Positions 43,757 to 51,975 of a stretch of DNA of 64,000 nt are shown here, piece after piece (position 1 is the stretch's first letter; each line of letters starts with the position of its first letter). The stretch is from Shewanella psychropiezotolerans (GTDB taxonomy: Bacteria > Pseudomonadota > Gammaproteobacteria > Enterobacterales > Shewanellaceae), in contig NZ_CP041614.1 of assembly GCF_007197555.1 (NCBI RefSeq), positions 3,216,001 through 3,280,000 on the forward strand. Direction: 5' to 3'. A program made the translations under genes and the position numbers. Below the pieces are notes generated by a model, which saw only the letters and a list, made by a program, of their open reading frames with translations, did no database searches and was not told the origin of the DNA.

Positions 43757-46018
43757 ATGAAACACGCTCTATCATATATAGCGCTAGCGGTTGCTGGCGG
43801 TTGTACACCTGTAATGGCGGCTCAGCTACAAGGTCAAATTACCGATATTAATGGGGCGCCTATCGCTGGCGCACATGTGAGTATCGACGGTGGTAACAAG
43901 ACAACCAGTGACTCTCAAGGTCAATATCAATTAACGCTTACCGACAACAGTCATGTGCATCTGCATGTGAGTGATGACAACTACAGACATGCAGATCATG
44001 ATTTACAGATAGCCACAGGCACTGTGACGCAAGATGTGTCACTCGAGCAGGCCATGATGGAAAACATTGTCGTTACCGCATCGCCTTTTCTGCGCTCGGC
44101 CATGGAAAGCACAACGCCAATCAGCGTGATGACGGCAGATCAGCTGAAACTGAATATCGAACCTAGCTTAGGCGATACACTCGAGAAGCTGCCCGGTGTG
44201 CAAGCCTCTCATTTTGGTGCCGGTGCCAGTCGCCCGATTATCCGCGGAATGAGTGGCCCTCGAGTGTTAGTGCTAGAAAATGGCCTTTCGGTGGGCGATG
44301 CCTCGACTGTATCGGCGGATCATGCGGTGACCACTGAAGCTGGAACGGCGCAGCAAATCGAGATTCTGCGGGGACCAGGCTCTCTACTCTATGGCAACGG
44401 TGCGATTGGTGGCGTCGTCAATGTGGTCAATAATCGAGTTCATGAAGAATCAGTCGATGAATTATCCGGTAACTTCGGCACTCACTATGTGACAGGCAAT
44501 AATGGCCGCACGGTCAATGGTGAGTTAAACGGCGGCAACGGACAATTCAATTGGCATCTAGACGGCACTCATCGCAATACAGATGATTTCGATATTGCCG
44601 GCAACGCCATTGAGGGTCAAAGCGACACCCAAGGTAGCTTGGCCAATAGTCAGCTAAAACTCGATGATTATGCCGCCGGTGTCGGATACACGGGGGATGA
44701 CAGCTTTATCAGTATATCCGGGGCTCGCACTGAGTCTAACTACGGTATTCCGGGCCGAGGTGTGGAAGGTGATCCCGACATCACCATAGATTTGCAAAAA
44801 ACGGCCTGGCAACTTCACTCTGGCCTGTTAGATCCATTCTCTGGTGTGAGTAAACTGCGTTTCGACGCAGGTTATACCGATTATCAGCATGCCGAGGAGG
44901 AAAATGGCGATGCCGATACCTTCTTTTTTAACAAGCAAAGTGAAGCCCGCTTAAGCATTAACAATACGCCTTGGGGCGAATGGCAAGGCGTTATGGGCCT
45001 ACACGCCATTCACAGAGATTTTTCAGTTCAAGGGGAAGAAGCACTGACCCCAGACAGCAAAACTGACACCATCGCGGCGTTTATCGTACAAGAGCGTAAA
45101 ATTGATAATTTTCGTATCGAGCTTGGGGGTCGCATCGAGCATTATCGTTTAGACCCTAACACCATGGATCTACAAACTGGCGTACAAGACTACCAGCCCG
45201 AAGGCGTGAGTGATAACAATATGACGCTTTCAGCCGGTGTAGTCTGGGATTTCGATCCGGCCTACAACTTAGGCTTATCAATCGAAAGAGCCGAGCGTTC
45301 AGCCACCGCCGAAGAGCTTTACAGTTTTGGCGCACATGATGCGACCCAAAGCTTCGAAGTGGGCTCTCAATTTAAGATTGAAAACGGTAACGTCATTCCC
45401 AACAGTGACGCTAGCGATAAGGAGATCGCCAATAATATCGATCTAACCTTGCGAAAATTAGAGGGAGCATGGACCGGGTCTTTGAGTGTGGCCTATAACA
45501 GGATCAATGATTTCTACTATGAAAGAGATACTGGGCTTAACGCCTCCGATATTGGTGCAGAAGGCGATCTGCCGGTGTACCAATTCACCCAAGGCGATGC
45601 CGACCTCTACTCGGTAGAAGCCCAGGCTAATATTCCCTTTGATGATACCTGGTCACTGGATTTACTCAGTGATTACACCCGTGGAAAATTGGTCGATGGT
45701 GGCAATTTACCCCTTATGTCACCTATGCGTTTTGGCTCAACCCTTAACTTTGATCTTCAGGACTGGCATGCAGAGCTTGGTGTGATGGCTTATGCAAAAC
45801 AGACAGACACTGCCGAAAATGAGACAGAAACTGCGGGTTATGCCCTGGTCGATACAGCGGTTACCTATCACCTTGGAACGGAAGATGGCGACTTGATGTT
45901 CTATGTAAAAGGCAACAATCTACTCAATCAAGATGCGAGGCCACATACCTCATTACTGAAAGAATACTCCCCACTGATGGGACGTAGTTTTATGATAGGC
46001 ATGAACTACGATTTTTAA
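43757..46018 (+). CDS. TonB-dependent outer-membrane receptor, ZnuD-like zinc uptake
   Basis: A 753-residue protein. The order is signal peptide (to about residue 21), a carboxypeptidase-regulatory-like domain (about 22-95, with HLHVSDDNYRHADHD), a plug (about 97-225) and a barrel ending FMIGMNYDF. The plug segment PGVQASHFGAGASRPIIRGM and the conserved DASTVSADHAV are close to the ZnuD zinc-receptor group. ENIVVTAS acts as TonB box. It therefore probably imports zinc, perhaps zinc complexes. AAGGACAGG precedes the ATG. It forms an operon with the small His-rich gene upstream and has its own terminator. Confidence 0.88.
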   Translation: MKHALSYIALAVAGGCTPVMAAQLQGQITDINGAPIAGAHVSIDGGNKTTSDSQGQYQLTLTDNSHVHLHVSDDNYRHADHDLQIATGTVTQDVSLEQAMMENIVVTASPFLRSAMESTTPISVMTADQLKLNIEPSLGDTLEKLPGVQASHFGAGASRPIIRGMSGPRVLVLENGLSVGDASTVSADHAVTTEAGTAQQIEILRGPGSLLYGNGAIGGVVNVVNNRVHEESVDELSGNFGTHYVTGNNGRTVNGELNGGNGQFNWHLDGTHRNTDDFDIAGNAIEGQSDTQGSLANSQLKLDDYAAGVGYTGDDSFISISGARTESNYGIPGRGVEGDPDITIDLQKTAWQLHSGLLDPFSGVSKLRFDAGYTDYQHAEEENGDADTFFFNKQSEARLSINNTPWGEWQGVMGLHAIHRDFSVQGEEALTPDSKTDTIAAFIVQERKIDNFRIELGGRIEHYRLDPNTMDLQTGVQDYQPEGVSDNNMTLSAGVVWDFDPAYNLGLSIERAERSATAEELYSFGAHDATQSFEVGSQFKIENGNVIPNSDASDKEIANNIDLTLRKLEGAWTGSLSVAYNRINDFYYERDTGLNASDIGAEGDLPVYQFTQGDADLYSVEAQANIPFDDTWSLDLLSDYTRGKLVDGGNLPLMSPMRFGSTLNFDLQDWHAELGVMAYAKQTDTAENETETAGYALVDTAVTYHLGTEDGDLMFYVKGNNLLNQDARPHTSLLKEYSPLMGRSFMIGMNYDF

Positions 46019-46057
46019 TCGGCTCTACACTTAGGAGTATTACCGCGTTCTAGCCTC

Positions 46058-46087
46058 AAAGCGAAGTCATTGACTTCGCTTTTTTAT
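46058..46087 (+). terminator. Terminator of the TonB receptor gene
   Basis: AAAGCGAAGTCA-T-TGACTTCGCTTT followed by a T tract, about 40 bases past the stop. Confidence 0.85.
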
Positions 46088-46211
46088 TAGCCGCTAGCCT
46101 ACTATCAAAGGTTCTGAACTACACTTTCAGCTAGACCTGTCACTCTTATTTACTCGGTGAACTTGATAAAGCTTGGTATCGGCTTTCTGACAAAGCATGA
46201 GTTAATAGCAA

Positions 46212-47894
46212 TTGGTTTTGATATTGGATAAATCTAAAACGCATCTGTTTATTTGGTTAACCATAGGCATTAGTCTATTTGTTCACGCTGCCGCACTGAT
46301 TATTAGCAACACAATTCTAGAACTCTATGTCTGGCCGCTGCCGGAGGCTCATTCATCTATCGAGATGTTCGGCTCTGCTATCGCCCTATTTCTTGCGCTC
46401 TTACTCATCGTCTTTGAGAAAAGCGGCCGGGGAACCAGCCACAATATTGAAATTGCCTGCGCTATGATAGCCATGGGGACACTGGATGGGTTTCACGCAA
46501 TCGTCGAAGTTGGCCAACAATTTGTTTGGCTACACAGTTTAGCCACTCTGGCTGGCGGCCTGTTATTCTCCTCGTTTTTACTGACTAAGGGTGGCTTATC
46601 AAATAATTTCAAGGCACCTTGGATAACACTGGCACTTTCTATCTTAGTTGGCCTAATTAGCCTTGTATATTCGCCGTTAATTCCTATCATGGTTATTGAT
46701 GGGAAGTTTACTCTAGCCGCTATGGGCCTCAATATTGTTGGCGGCATTGGATTCTTTATTGCTGCGTTTAAACTGATAAAAACTAACCAAAAAACCAATA
46801 ATATTAATGACCTGCTCTTTAGCATGCACTGTTTGTTATTTGGCGCCGCTGCGATCATGTTTGAGCAATCGGCATTATGGGATCTTGCATGGTGGGGCTG
46901 GCACTTGCTCAGATTGATGGCATACCTTGTTGCCGTCATTTTTTTAATCTTAGAAGGTCTGGTGATATTAAAAGAGCTGAAACACTATCAGCGCAATTTA
47001 GAAGCCACCGTGCTCGATAGAACTCAGGATCTTGAAAATGCTAATCAGAATTTAAATCGCGCATTGATAGAGCTAACAGCCACCCAAGATCAACTGATCC
47101 AGCGGGAGAAAATGGCATCCCTTGGTGAGTTAGTTGCAGGCGTTGCCCACGAGATCAATACCCCCATAGGTGTCGGCGTCACCTCAACCTCTTTTCTTGA
47201 GCAAAATGTCCAAAGGATCAGTCGAGCCTATAAGGCTAATGAGCTGTCATCTGAAGAGCTGGAAAGCTTTATCGACACCACTGAGCAGACTTGCGAGTTA
47301 CTCACCTCAAATCTGCGCCGGGCAGCCTTGCTGGTCAGCAGTTTCAAACTCGTTGCCGTAGAGCCTTCAGATGTGAAAATGAGAGAGTTTAAGGTTAAGG
47401 AATATCTCGATGGGATAATTTTTTCAATCAATGATTCGGTTAAAGATCAGCGCTATAGCGTCATCTTAGATTGCGACCCCAATTTAGTCATAGTGAGTAA
47501 GCCTTGTACGCTATCGAAAATAATCAGAAATCTTATTCTCAATTCAGTCCATCACGCATTTAACTTTGACGGCAATGATGACAGTTCAAAGGACGCCATT
47601 AGCAAAGGGCTTATCAATATCTCAATAGAATGCTGTGATAACGAGGTTCACTTAATATATCGGGACAACGGCATAGGATTAACTGATGAGCAGAAACAGA
47701 AAATATTCAATCCTTTCTATACCACTAGCCGCAACTGTGGCAGGGTCGGCCTAGGCGCACACGTCATCTACAATCAGGTTTTACAAGGGTTAAAAGGCTC
47801 GATAGAAGTCAGCAGTAAGTTTAATCAGGGGACCAGATTTGATATTAGGTTCAATGTTAAGGGCAAACAAACCTTGTTGGACAACTCAATATAA
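46212..47894 (+). CDS. Sensor histidine kinase with seven-helix membrane sensor
   Basis: A 560-residue protein. About seven membrane helices fill residues 12-255 (with TLDGFHAIVEVGQQFVWLHS, a His-rich loop similar to MASE-type sensors). A coiled coil follows (about 260-300), then a dimerisation/phospho-acceptor domain, REKMASLGELVAGVAHEINTP (His at about 316), and an ATP-binding domain (about 430-555) with NLILNSVHHAF, DNGIGL and the variant GRVGLGAHVIYNQV. The start is TTG at 46212; no better start is seen and the ribosome site is weak. There is no receiver domain and no response-regulator gene adjacent, so it is an orphan kinase. Confidence 0.82.
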   Translation: MVLILDKSKTHLFIWLTIGISLFVHAAALIISNTILELYVWPLPEAHSSIEMFGSAIALFLALLLIVFEKSGRGTSHNIEIACAMIAMGTLDGFHAIVEVGQQFVWLHSLATLAGGLLFSSFLLTKGGLSNNFKAPWITLALSILVGLISLVYSPLIPIMVIDGKFTLAAMGLNIVGGIGFFIAAFKLIKTNQKTNNINDLLFSMHCLLFGAAAIMFEQSALWDLAWWGWHLLRLMAYLVAVIFLILEGLVILKELKHYQRNLEATVLDRTQDLENANQNLNRALIELTATQDQLIQREKMASLGELVAGVAHEINTPIGVGVTSTSFLEQNVQRISRAYKANELSSEELESFIDTTEQTCELLTSNLRRAALLVSSFKLVAVEPSDVKMREFKVKEYLDGIIFSINDSVKDQRYSVILDCDPNLVIVSKPCTLSKIIRNLILNSVHHAFNFDGNDDSSKDAISKGLINISIECCDNEVHLIYRDNGIGLTDEQKQKIFNPFYTTSRNCGRVGLGAHVIYNQVLQGLKGSIEVSSKFNQGTRFDIRFNVKGKQTLLDNSI

Positions 47895-47946
47895 AAAGCA
47901 GCCGATGTTAACAGCTGCCTCGATGTTGAAACTATGCTAATAGGCA

Positions 47947-49098
47947 CTATTTCAGCGTTGCAACCTCTTTTCTTACACCTTCAACAACCGCATCAACAAC
48001 ACATGGAGTATTTGGTCGATATGGTGAGGCTTCGGTGACAAGGTCGCGATCATCTTTCTGGTTTTTCAGGATACGCATCATCAAATATTCTGCATCTCTC
48101 CACACCCCACCTAAGGTTGCTGAGCCTCGGGTATATAACCAAGGAAGTCCAATAAAGTACAATCCATCGACATCATCACTGATCCCACGATAATTACTTG
48201 GGTAGTTCATCTCATCAAAAGTGATATTTTCAATCCAGAAAAAGTTGGGTTTAAACCCTGTCGCCCAGATAATATTTTTGATACTGCTGATGCTGCCTTT
48301 TTGAAACTTTATACTTGTCTGGTCGGCCGATAATGTTCTCCCCATATGGATCACATTCTTTTTGGCCAGCAGTGTCTTCACGTCGGTACCTATAACCGGT
48401 TGCACACCTTTACTCAACCATTGACCAATTTTGCTAAAACGTGTCACCGATAAAAAGCCTATTTTTGTGAACCACCACCATAAGGTTTTGCCTAAGAATG
48501 ATTGTGGTATCGCCGTGATTTTATCGGTTCCAGAGAAATGCACGGTACGTCCAGTCTCTGCAATTTCTGATAAAATTTGTACCCCTGAATCTCCGGCTCC
48601 GACGACTAAACAGTCGCCATCTTGCAGCTGTTCGGGGTTTTTGTAGTGTTCACTGTGTAATTGAATAATATTATCAGCGATATCGGCGTGGCAAGGGGGG
48701 GTGTATGGCGTATGGAAGGGACCCGTGGCAATAATGATCTGTTTGGCCTGATAACGACCCGTTGCACTGATTATTTCAAAAATACCATTAACTTTTTTGA
48801 CTGAGGTGATTCTTTGATTAAATTCAATGGGTATAGAAAATTTTTCAACATAACTTTTTAAATAGTCTGCCACTTCATATTTATTGGGGTAATACCCTTT
48901 AGGAAATGGAAATAACATCCCCGGAAGATGGTTATATTCTGTAGGGGTAAACAACTTTAACGAATCCCAGCGTTTTAACCAAGGCGCACCAATGTGCTCA
49001 TTGGCGTCTAAAATTAGGTAATCTTTATTATTTTTCGATAAATTATATGCCATAGACAGTCCAGACTGCCCTGCGCCAATAATGATAAATTCTTTCAT
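47947..49098 (-). CDS. Flavin-containing monooxygenase (NAD(P)/FAD oxidoreductase)
   Basis: A 383-residue group B flavoprotein. GAGQSGLSMAYNL (8-20) is the FAD loop. VVGAGDSGVQILSEIA (about 165-180) is the NADPH loop. IIIATGPFHTPYTP and the later IIWATGFKPNFFWI are ATG motifs linking the two domains. This is the pattern of CzcO/trimethylamine-type monooxygenases that oxidise a soft nucleophile; the substrate is unknown. AGGGATCC precedes the ATG. It is convergent with the histidine kinase. Confidence 0.85.
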   Translation of the reverse strand: MKEFIIIGAGQSGLSMAYNLSKNNKDYLILDANEHIGAPWLKRWDSLKLFTPTEYNHLPGMLFPFPKGYYPNKYEVADYLKSYVEKFSIPIEFNQRITSVKKVNGIFEIISATGRYQAKQIIIATGPFHTPYTPPCHADIADNIIQLHSEHYKNPEQLQDGDCLVVGAGDSGVQILSEIAETGRTVHFSGTDKITAIPQSFLGKTLWWWFTKIGFLSVTRFSKIGQWLSKGVQPVIGTDVKTLLAKKNVIHMGRTLSADQTSIKFQKGSISSIKNIIWATGFKPNFFWIENITFDEMNYPSNYRGISDDVDGLYFIGLPWLYTRGSATLGGVWRDAEYLMMRILKNQKDDRDLVTEASPYRPNTPCVVDAVVEGVRKEVATLK

Positions 49099-49256
49099 GG
49101 ATCCCTAATAAGTTGCTTATTAAAATTATTATGCGCGGTATTCTAACAGATCATGGCAAGCGAACCTGACTATTCGTAGAAAGGATGAACGATTTTGTAA
49201 CAAAACTGGATGATTTTCAGGCCGGCGTGTAAAAAACGCACAATGTACACTCATAA

Positions 49257-49282
49257 AAAACCACGGTATTTACCGTGGTTTT
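49257..49282 (-). terminator. Terminator of the DsbA-fold gene
   Basis: AAAACCACGGTA-TT-TACCGTGGTTTT, a 12-bp stem with U tracts, about 50 bases after the stop at 49334. Confidence 0.8.
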
Positions 49283-49333
49283 CTCTTAAATCGTGATTTA
49301 TTCCAGACTCGAGAGTATGGTCATCACAGGCTG

Positions 49334-50005
49334 CTATTTAAGCGCGGCGATCTCTTCCTCTACCGCTGTAACCACACCTTGTGGATTGCTCAGGTACTTA
49401 GAGTGATCGACAAAGATACCATGATCACCGATGGTGATGACCAGTGCAGGGAATGATTTCGTGCCTATCATCTCCTGGATCTCGGCGATATCCGATAATA
49501 CGTATTCGGCTTCGCTGCTCAATTCATCTTTGAAGACTTTATTTGAGGGCGACAACTTGAACTTTTCAACCACGTCATTGAAGTCATGCTTAGTATCTAG
49601 CGGGTTACCTTCGATGAAGTGCGCCCTTTGTAAAGCATTGAGCACTGCCAATACTTTCTTAGGCTGCTTGCTCTGCATCCATCCCATCAAGTTTGCCGTT
49701 TTGAGCGAACTCTTAGGGCTGTTAACGTAACGAATGTGATCTCTGCCAAACTTAAGCCCAGTAAGTTTCGCCACTTCTTCCATCTGCTCTTCGCCCGCGC
49801 TGTCTGTGCCATTGTAATGTGCGCTATGCAGCAGGTGGATATTCATCTCAGGGTAAGCTTCATGAAGTGCGTTGACCAAAGGTGTGGCCCCGTAGCTCCA
49901 TGGACAATGAGAATCGAAGATAAAATACAGATCCTTGCTAGAGTTCTCAGAAAAAGGAGTCTCAGGATCAGAGATAGGCAGCTCGGTAAACAGTTCTTGG
50001 GTCAT
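49334..50005 (-). CDS. DsbA-fold thioredoxin-like protein, cytoplasmic
   Basis: A 223-residue protein with no signal peptide. YFIFDSHCPWSYGATPLVNAL (about 27-47) has the CPWS active-site-like loop with one catalytic Cys and Ser replacing the second Cys. TKSFPALVITIG supplies the cis-proline partner. This is the DsbA/FrnE-like group, some of which isomerise or use glutathione; a monothiol role is inferred. The ribosome site is weak. It is divergent from the broken RES gene. Confidence 0.75.
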   Translation of the reverse strand: MTQELFTELPISDPETPFSENSSKDLYFIFDSHCPWSYGATPLVNALHEAYPEMNIHLLHSAHYNGTDSAGEEQMEEVAKLTGLKFGRDHIRYVNSPKSSLKTANLMGWMQSKQPKKVLAVLNALQRAHFIEGNPLDTKHDFNDVVEKFKLSPSNKVFKDELSSEAEYVLSDIAEIQEMIGTKSFPALVITIGDHGIFVDHSKYLSNPQGVVTAVEEEIAALK

Positions 50006-50100
50006 TCGCGTGAGTCTTGGTCAAAATCAGATGGCAGTGATCCTAATTAGTTTGTCTTCAATATTCAATCTTTGTCTTGAGAAGTTTACCCAAATCTTAG

Positions 50101-50115
50101 CTCGAGTCACTCGAG
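50101..50115. promoter_or_regulatory. Perfect palindrome upstream of the RES gene
   Basis: CTCGAGT-C-ACTCGAG is a 15-base perfect inverted repeat ending 12 bases before the RES start. It has the form of a toxin-antitoxin operator, but the antitoxin gene is missing. Confidence 0.5.
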
Positions 50116-50127
50116 TCCTTTGTTTGC

Positions 50128-50598
50128 ATGATCACCGCTTACCGCATCGTAAAGAAGAAATGGGCCGACAATGCCTTCGACGGTGAGAGTGCCAGACTCT
50201 ATGGAGGACGCTGGAATAGCCGCGGCCAGTCTTGTGTTTATCTGGCGGGCTCCGAGTCTTTGGCTATCTTAGAGATATTGGTTCACTTAGATAATACCAG
50301 GCAGATCAATCATTACTCGCTATTTGCCATCGAGCTGGATGAAAAAGATATCATGTTGCTGGACCATGACTCCCTACCCCATAACTAGCAGGAAGATCCT
50401 GCGCCGGCGGATACCGCCGATCTTGGGGATGAATGGATAAACAGTCAGAGCAGTCTGGCTCTGTGCATCCCTTCAAGCATCATGACCCGTGAACGTAATT
50501 TTCTGCTCAATGTCGACCATCCCGCTTTCGGTAACATAATGAATACCAAAGTAGAACTCGAGTTTTCCATGGATAGCCGACTCTTGTCAGTAAACTAG
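50128..50598 (+). pseudogene. RES-domain toxin interrupted by an in-frame amber codon
   Basis: The first 86 codons (ARLYGGRWNSRGQSCVYLAGSES and then LAILEILVHL) carry the RES NAD-degrading fold with its invariant Arg, Tyr and Glu. At 50386 a TAG stands exactly where RES proteins have tryptophan (LPHN-W-QEDPAPA). The same frame then continues without error through GDEWINSQSSLALCIPSS and RNFLLNVDHPAF to a second stop at 50596. A single G-to-A change would explain it. RES toxins normally follow a Xre/MbcA-type antitoxin gene; none precedes this one. It is an inactivated orphan toxin, or the stop is read through. Confidence 0.85.
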
Positions 50599-50883
50599 AC
50601 TATAGCGGCAGGCTGGCGCTTCAAGGAGGTTAATTTTTCACGCCGTCAACCAGCCAAGTTAGTTGACTAGTTACTTACTGGCCTAATTATAATTTCATAG
50701 TAAAATGTCTATATCGACATCGTTTTATGAGATAGCTGGCCTAAAATAAAAGAGGAGCTTTGCTGAATCTACGCGCTTTGCAACAGAACCAGCCAGCTTA
50801 AGCATGACTCACTGGTGAGCACCGCGCTCTACAGTTTTGAAATTGAAACTGAACTAACAGTCTCATTATTTTTAGGAGGAAGT
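50599..50883. other. Gap after the RES remnant
   Basis: No gene is seen; it presumably holds the promoter for the binding-protein gene. The open frame that enters from 50815 is probably untranslated before 50884. Confidence 0.35.
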
Positions 50884-51888
50884 GTGGCGAGATTACTCAT
50901 AATGTTTATCGTATTAACCATCTTGCCATTATTTTCAGCGAGTGCAAAAGACCTTAGGTTTGCTGTTGTTCCAAAGTTTTATGGTGTTTTTTTTGATCAA
51001 AGTAAAAAGGGTTGTAAAGACGCTGCCAGCCAAATAGAAGGAGTAGAATGCGTTTATCTTGGGCCTGAAAAAGCAAGTGTAAGAATACAAGACAAGATTA
51101 TAGAGCAACTGATCGATGAAGGTATAGATGGTATCGCAGTAGCCGTTACACAATCCAAATTTCTCGCAGAAAACAGCCTACAAAAAGCTAAACAAGCAGG
51201 AATTCCTGTTATTACCTATGACTCTGATTTTAACGATCTTACCCTGGAAAAGTATAAGAATTTACGTTTAGCGTATATAGGAACAAACAATTTTGAGCTT
51301 GGTATGGCTTTAGGAGAACAATTAAAAACATTACGGCCCAATGGAGGAACACTTATTATTCAATCCGGACGACCAGATTCTCCAAATTTGAACCTGAGAA
51401 TGATGGGCATACGTAGCGCACTTTCAGGAAAAAGATATGCAAGGCCTCCAGGAAAATTACTCATAAACGATCATGGATGGACTGAAGTTCGAGAACCTTT
51501 TTTTAATTTTGACCAGCTTACTCGGGCAGTTAAACAGATGGAGTCAGTGCTGAAAGGAAGGCCAATACAGGCAGACTCCTTTATTGCTGTTGGTGGTTGG
51601 TCTCAGAATGATGAAGCCCTCTATCGTAAAATGATGGTTCCGTACAAAGGGAAACTTAATAGGAAGGAGCTGGTAATTGTTATGTCTGACGCGTCTCCCT
51701 CTCAGTTAGTCATGTTACGTGACCATCTTGCTCATGCAAATGTTGGTCAAAGCCCCTATGAAATGGGCAGACAAGCAATTTTAACACTTCTTAAAATTGT
51801 GAAAAAACAAAGATATGAGGAAGTCATCCATACTCCTTTGAATTTTTGTACACCAGATAACTATGATACTTGTACTAAAAGCTTATAA
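50884..51888 (+). CDS. Periplasmic sugar-binding-like protein (Peripla_BP_4 type)
   Basis: A 334-residue exported protein. Its signal peptide is ARLLIMFIVLTILPLFSASA, cleaved before KDLRF. The mature two-lobed fold follows: RFAVVPKFYGVFFDQSKKGCKDAA at lobe 1, GIDGIAVAVTQ, AGIPVITYDSD, AYIGTNNFELGMALGEQL, then lobe 2. The pattern is that of ribose/LuxP/TorT-like binding proteins. The frame opens at 50815, but AGGAGG stands just before the GTG at 50884 and gives a proper signal peptide. No ABC transporter is adjacent; a CHASE4-GGDEF cyclase follows 87 bases later, so it may act as a ligand sensor for that protein. Confidence 0.78.
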   Translation: MARLLIMFIVLTILPLFSASAKDLRFAVVPKFYGVFFDQSKKGCKDAASQIEGVECVYLGPEKASVRIQDKIIEQLIDEGIDGIAVAVTQSKFLAENSLQKAKQAGIPVITYDSDFNDLTLEKYKNLRLAYIGTNNFELGMALGEQLKTLRPNGGTLIIQSGRPDSPNLNLRMMGIRSALSGKRYARPPGKLLINDHGWTEVREPFFNFDQLTRAVKQMESVLKGRPIQADSFIAVGGWSQNDEALYRKMMVPYKGKLNRKELVIVMSDASPSQLVMLRDHLAHANVGQSPYEMGRQAILTLLKIVKKQRYEEVIHTPLNFCTPDNYDTCTKSL

Positions 51889-51975
51889 ATGGAGCCCATA
51901 AAAAATTAGCAAAGTACCTCTAGCCCTGTCTATTGGCTATGCTTAGGACTAGGCTATCACACTTGCTCAATACTG

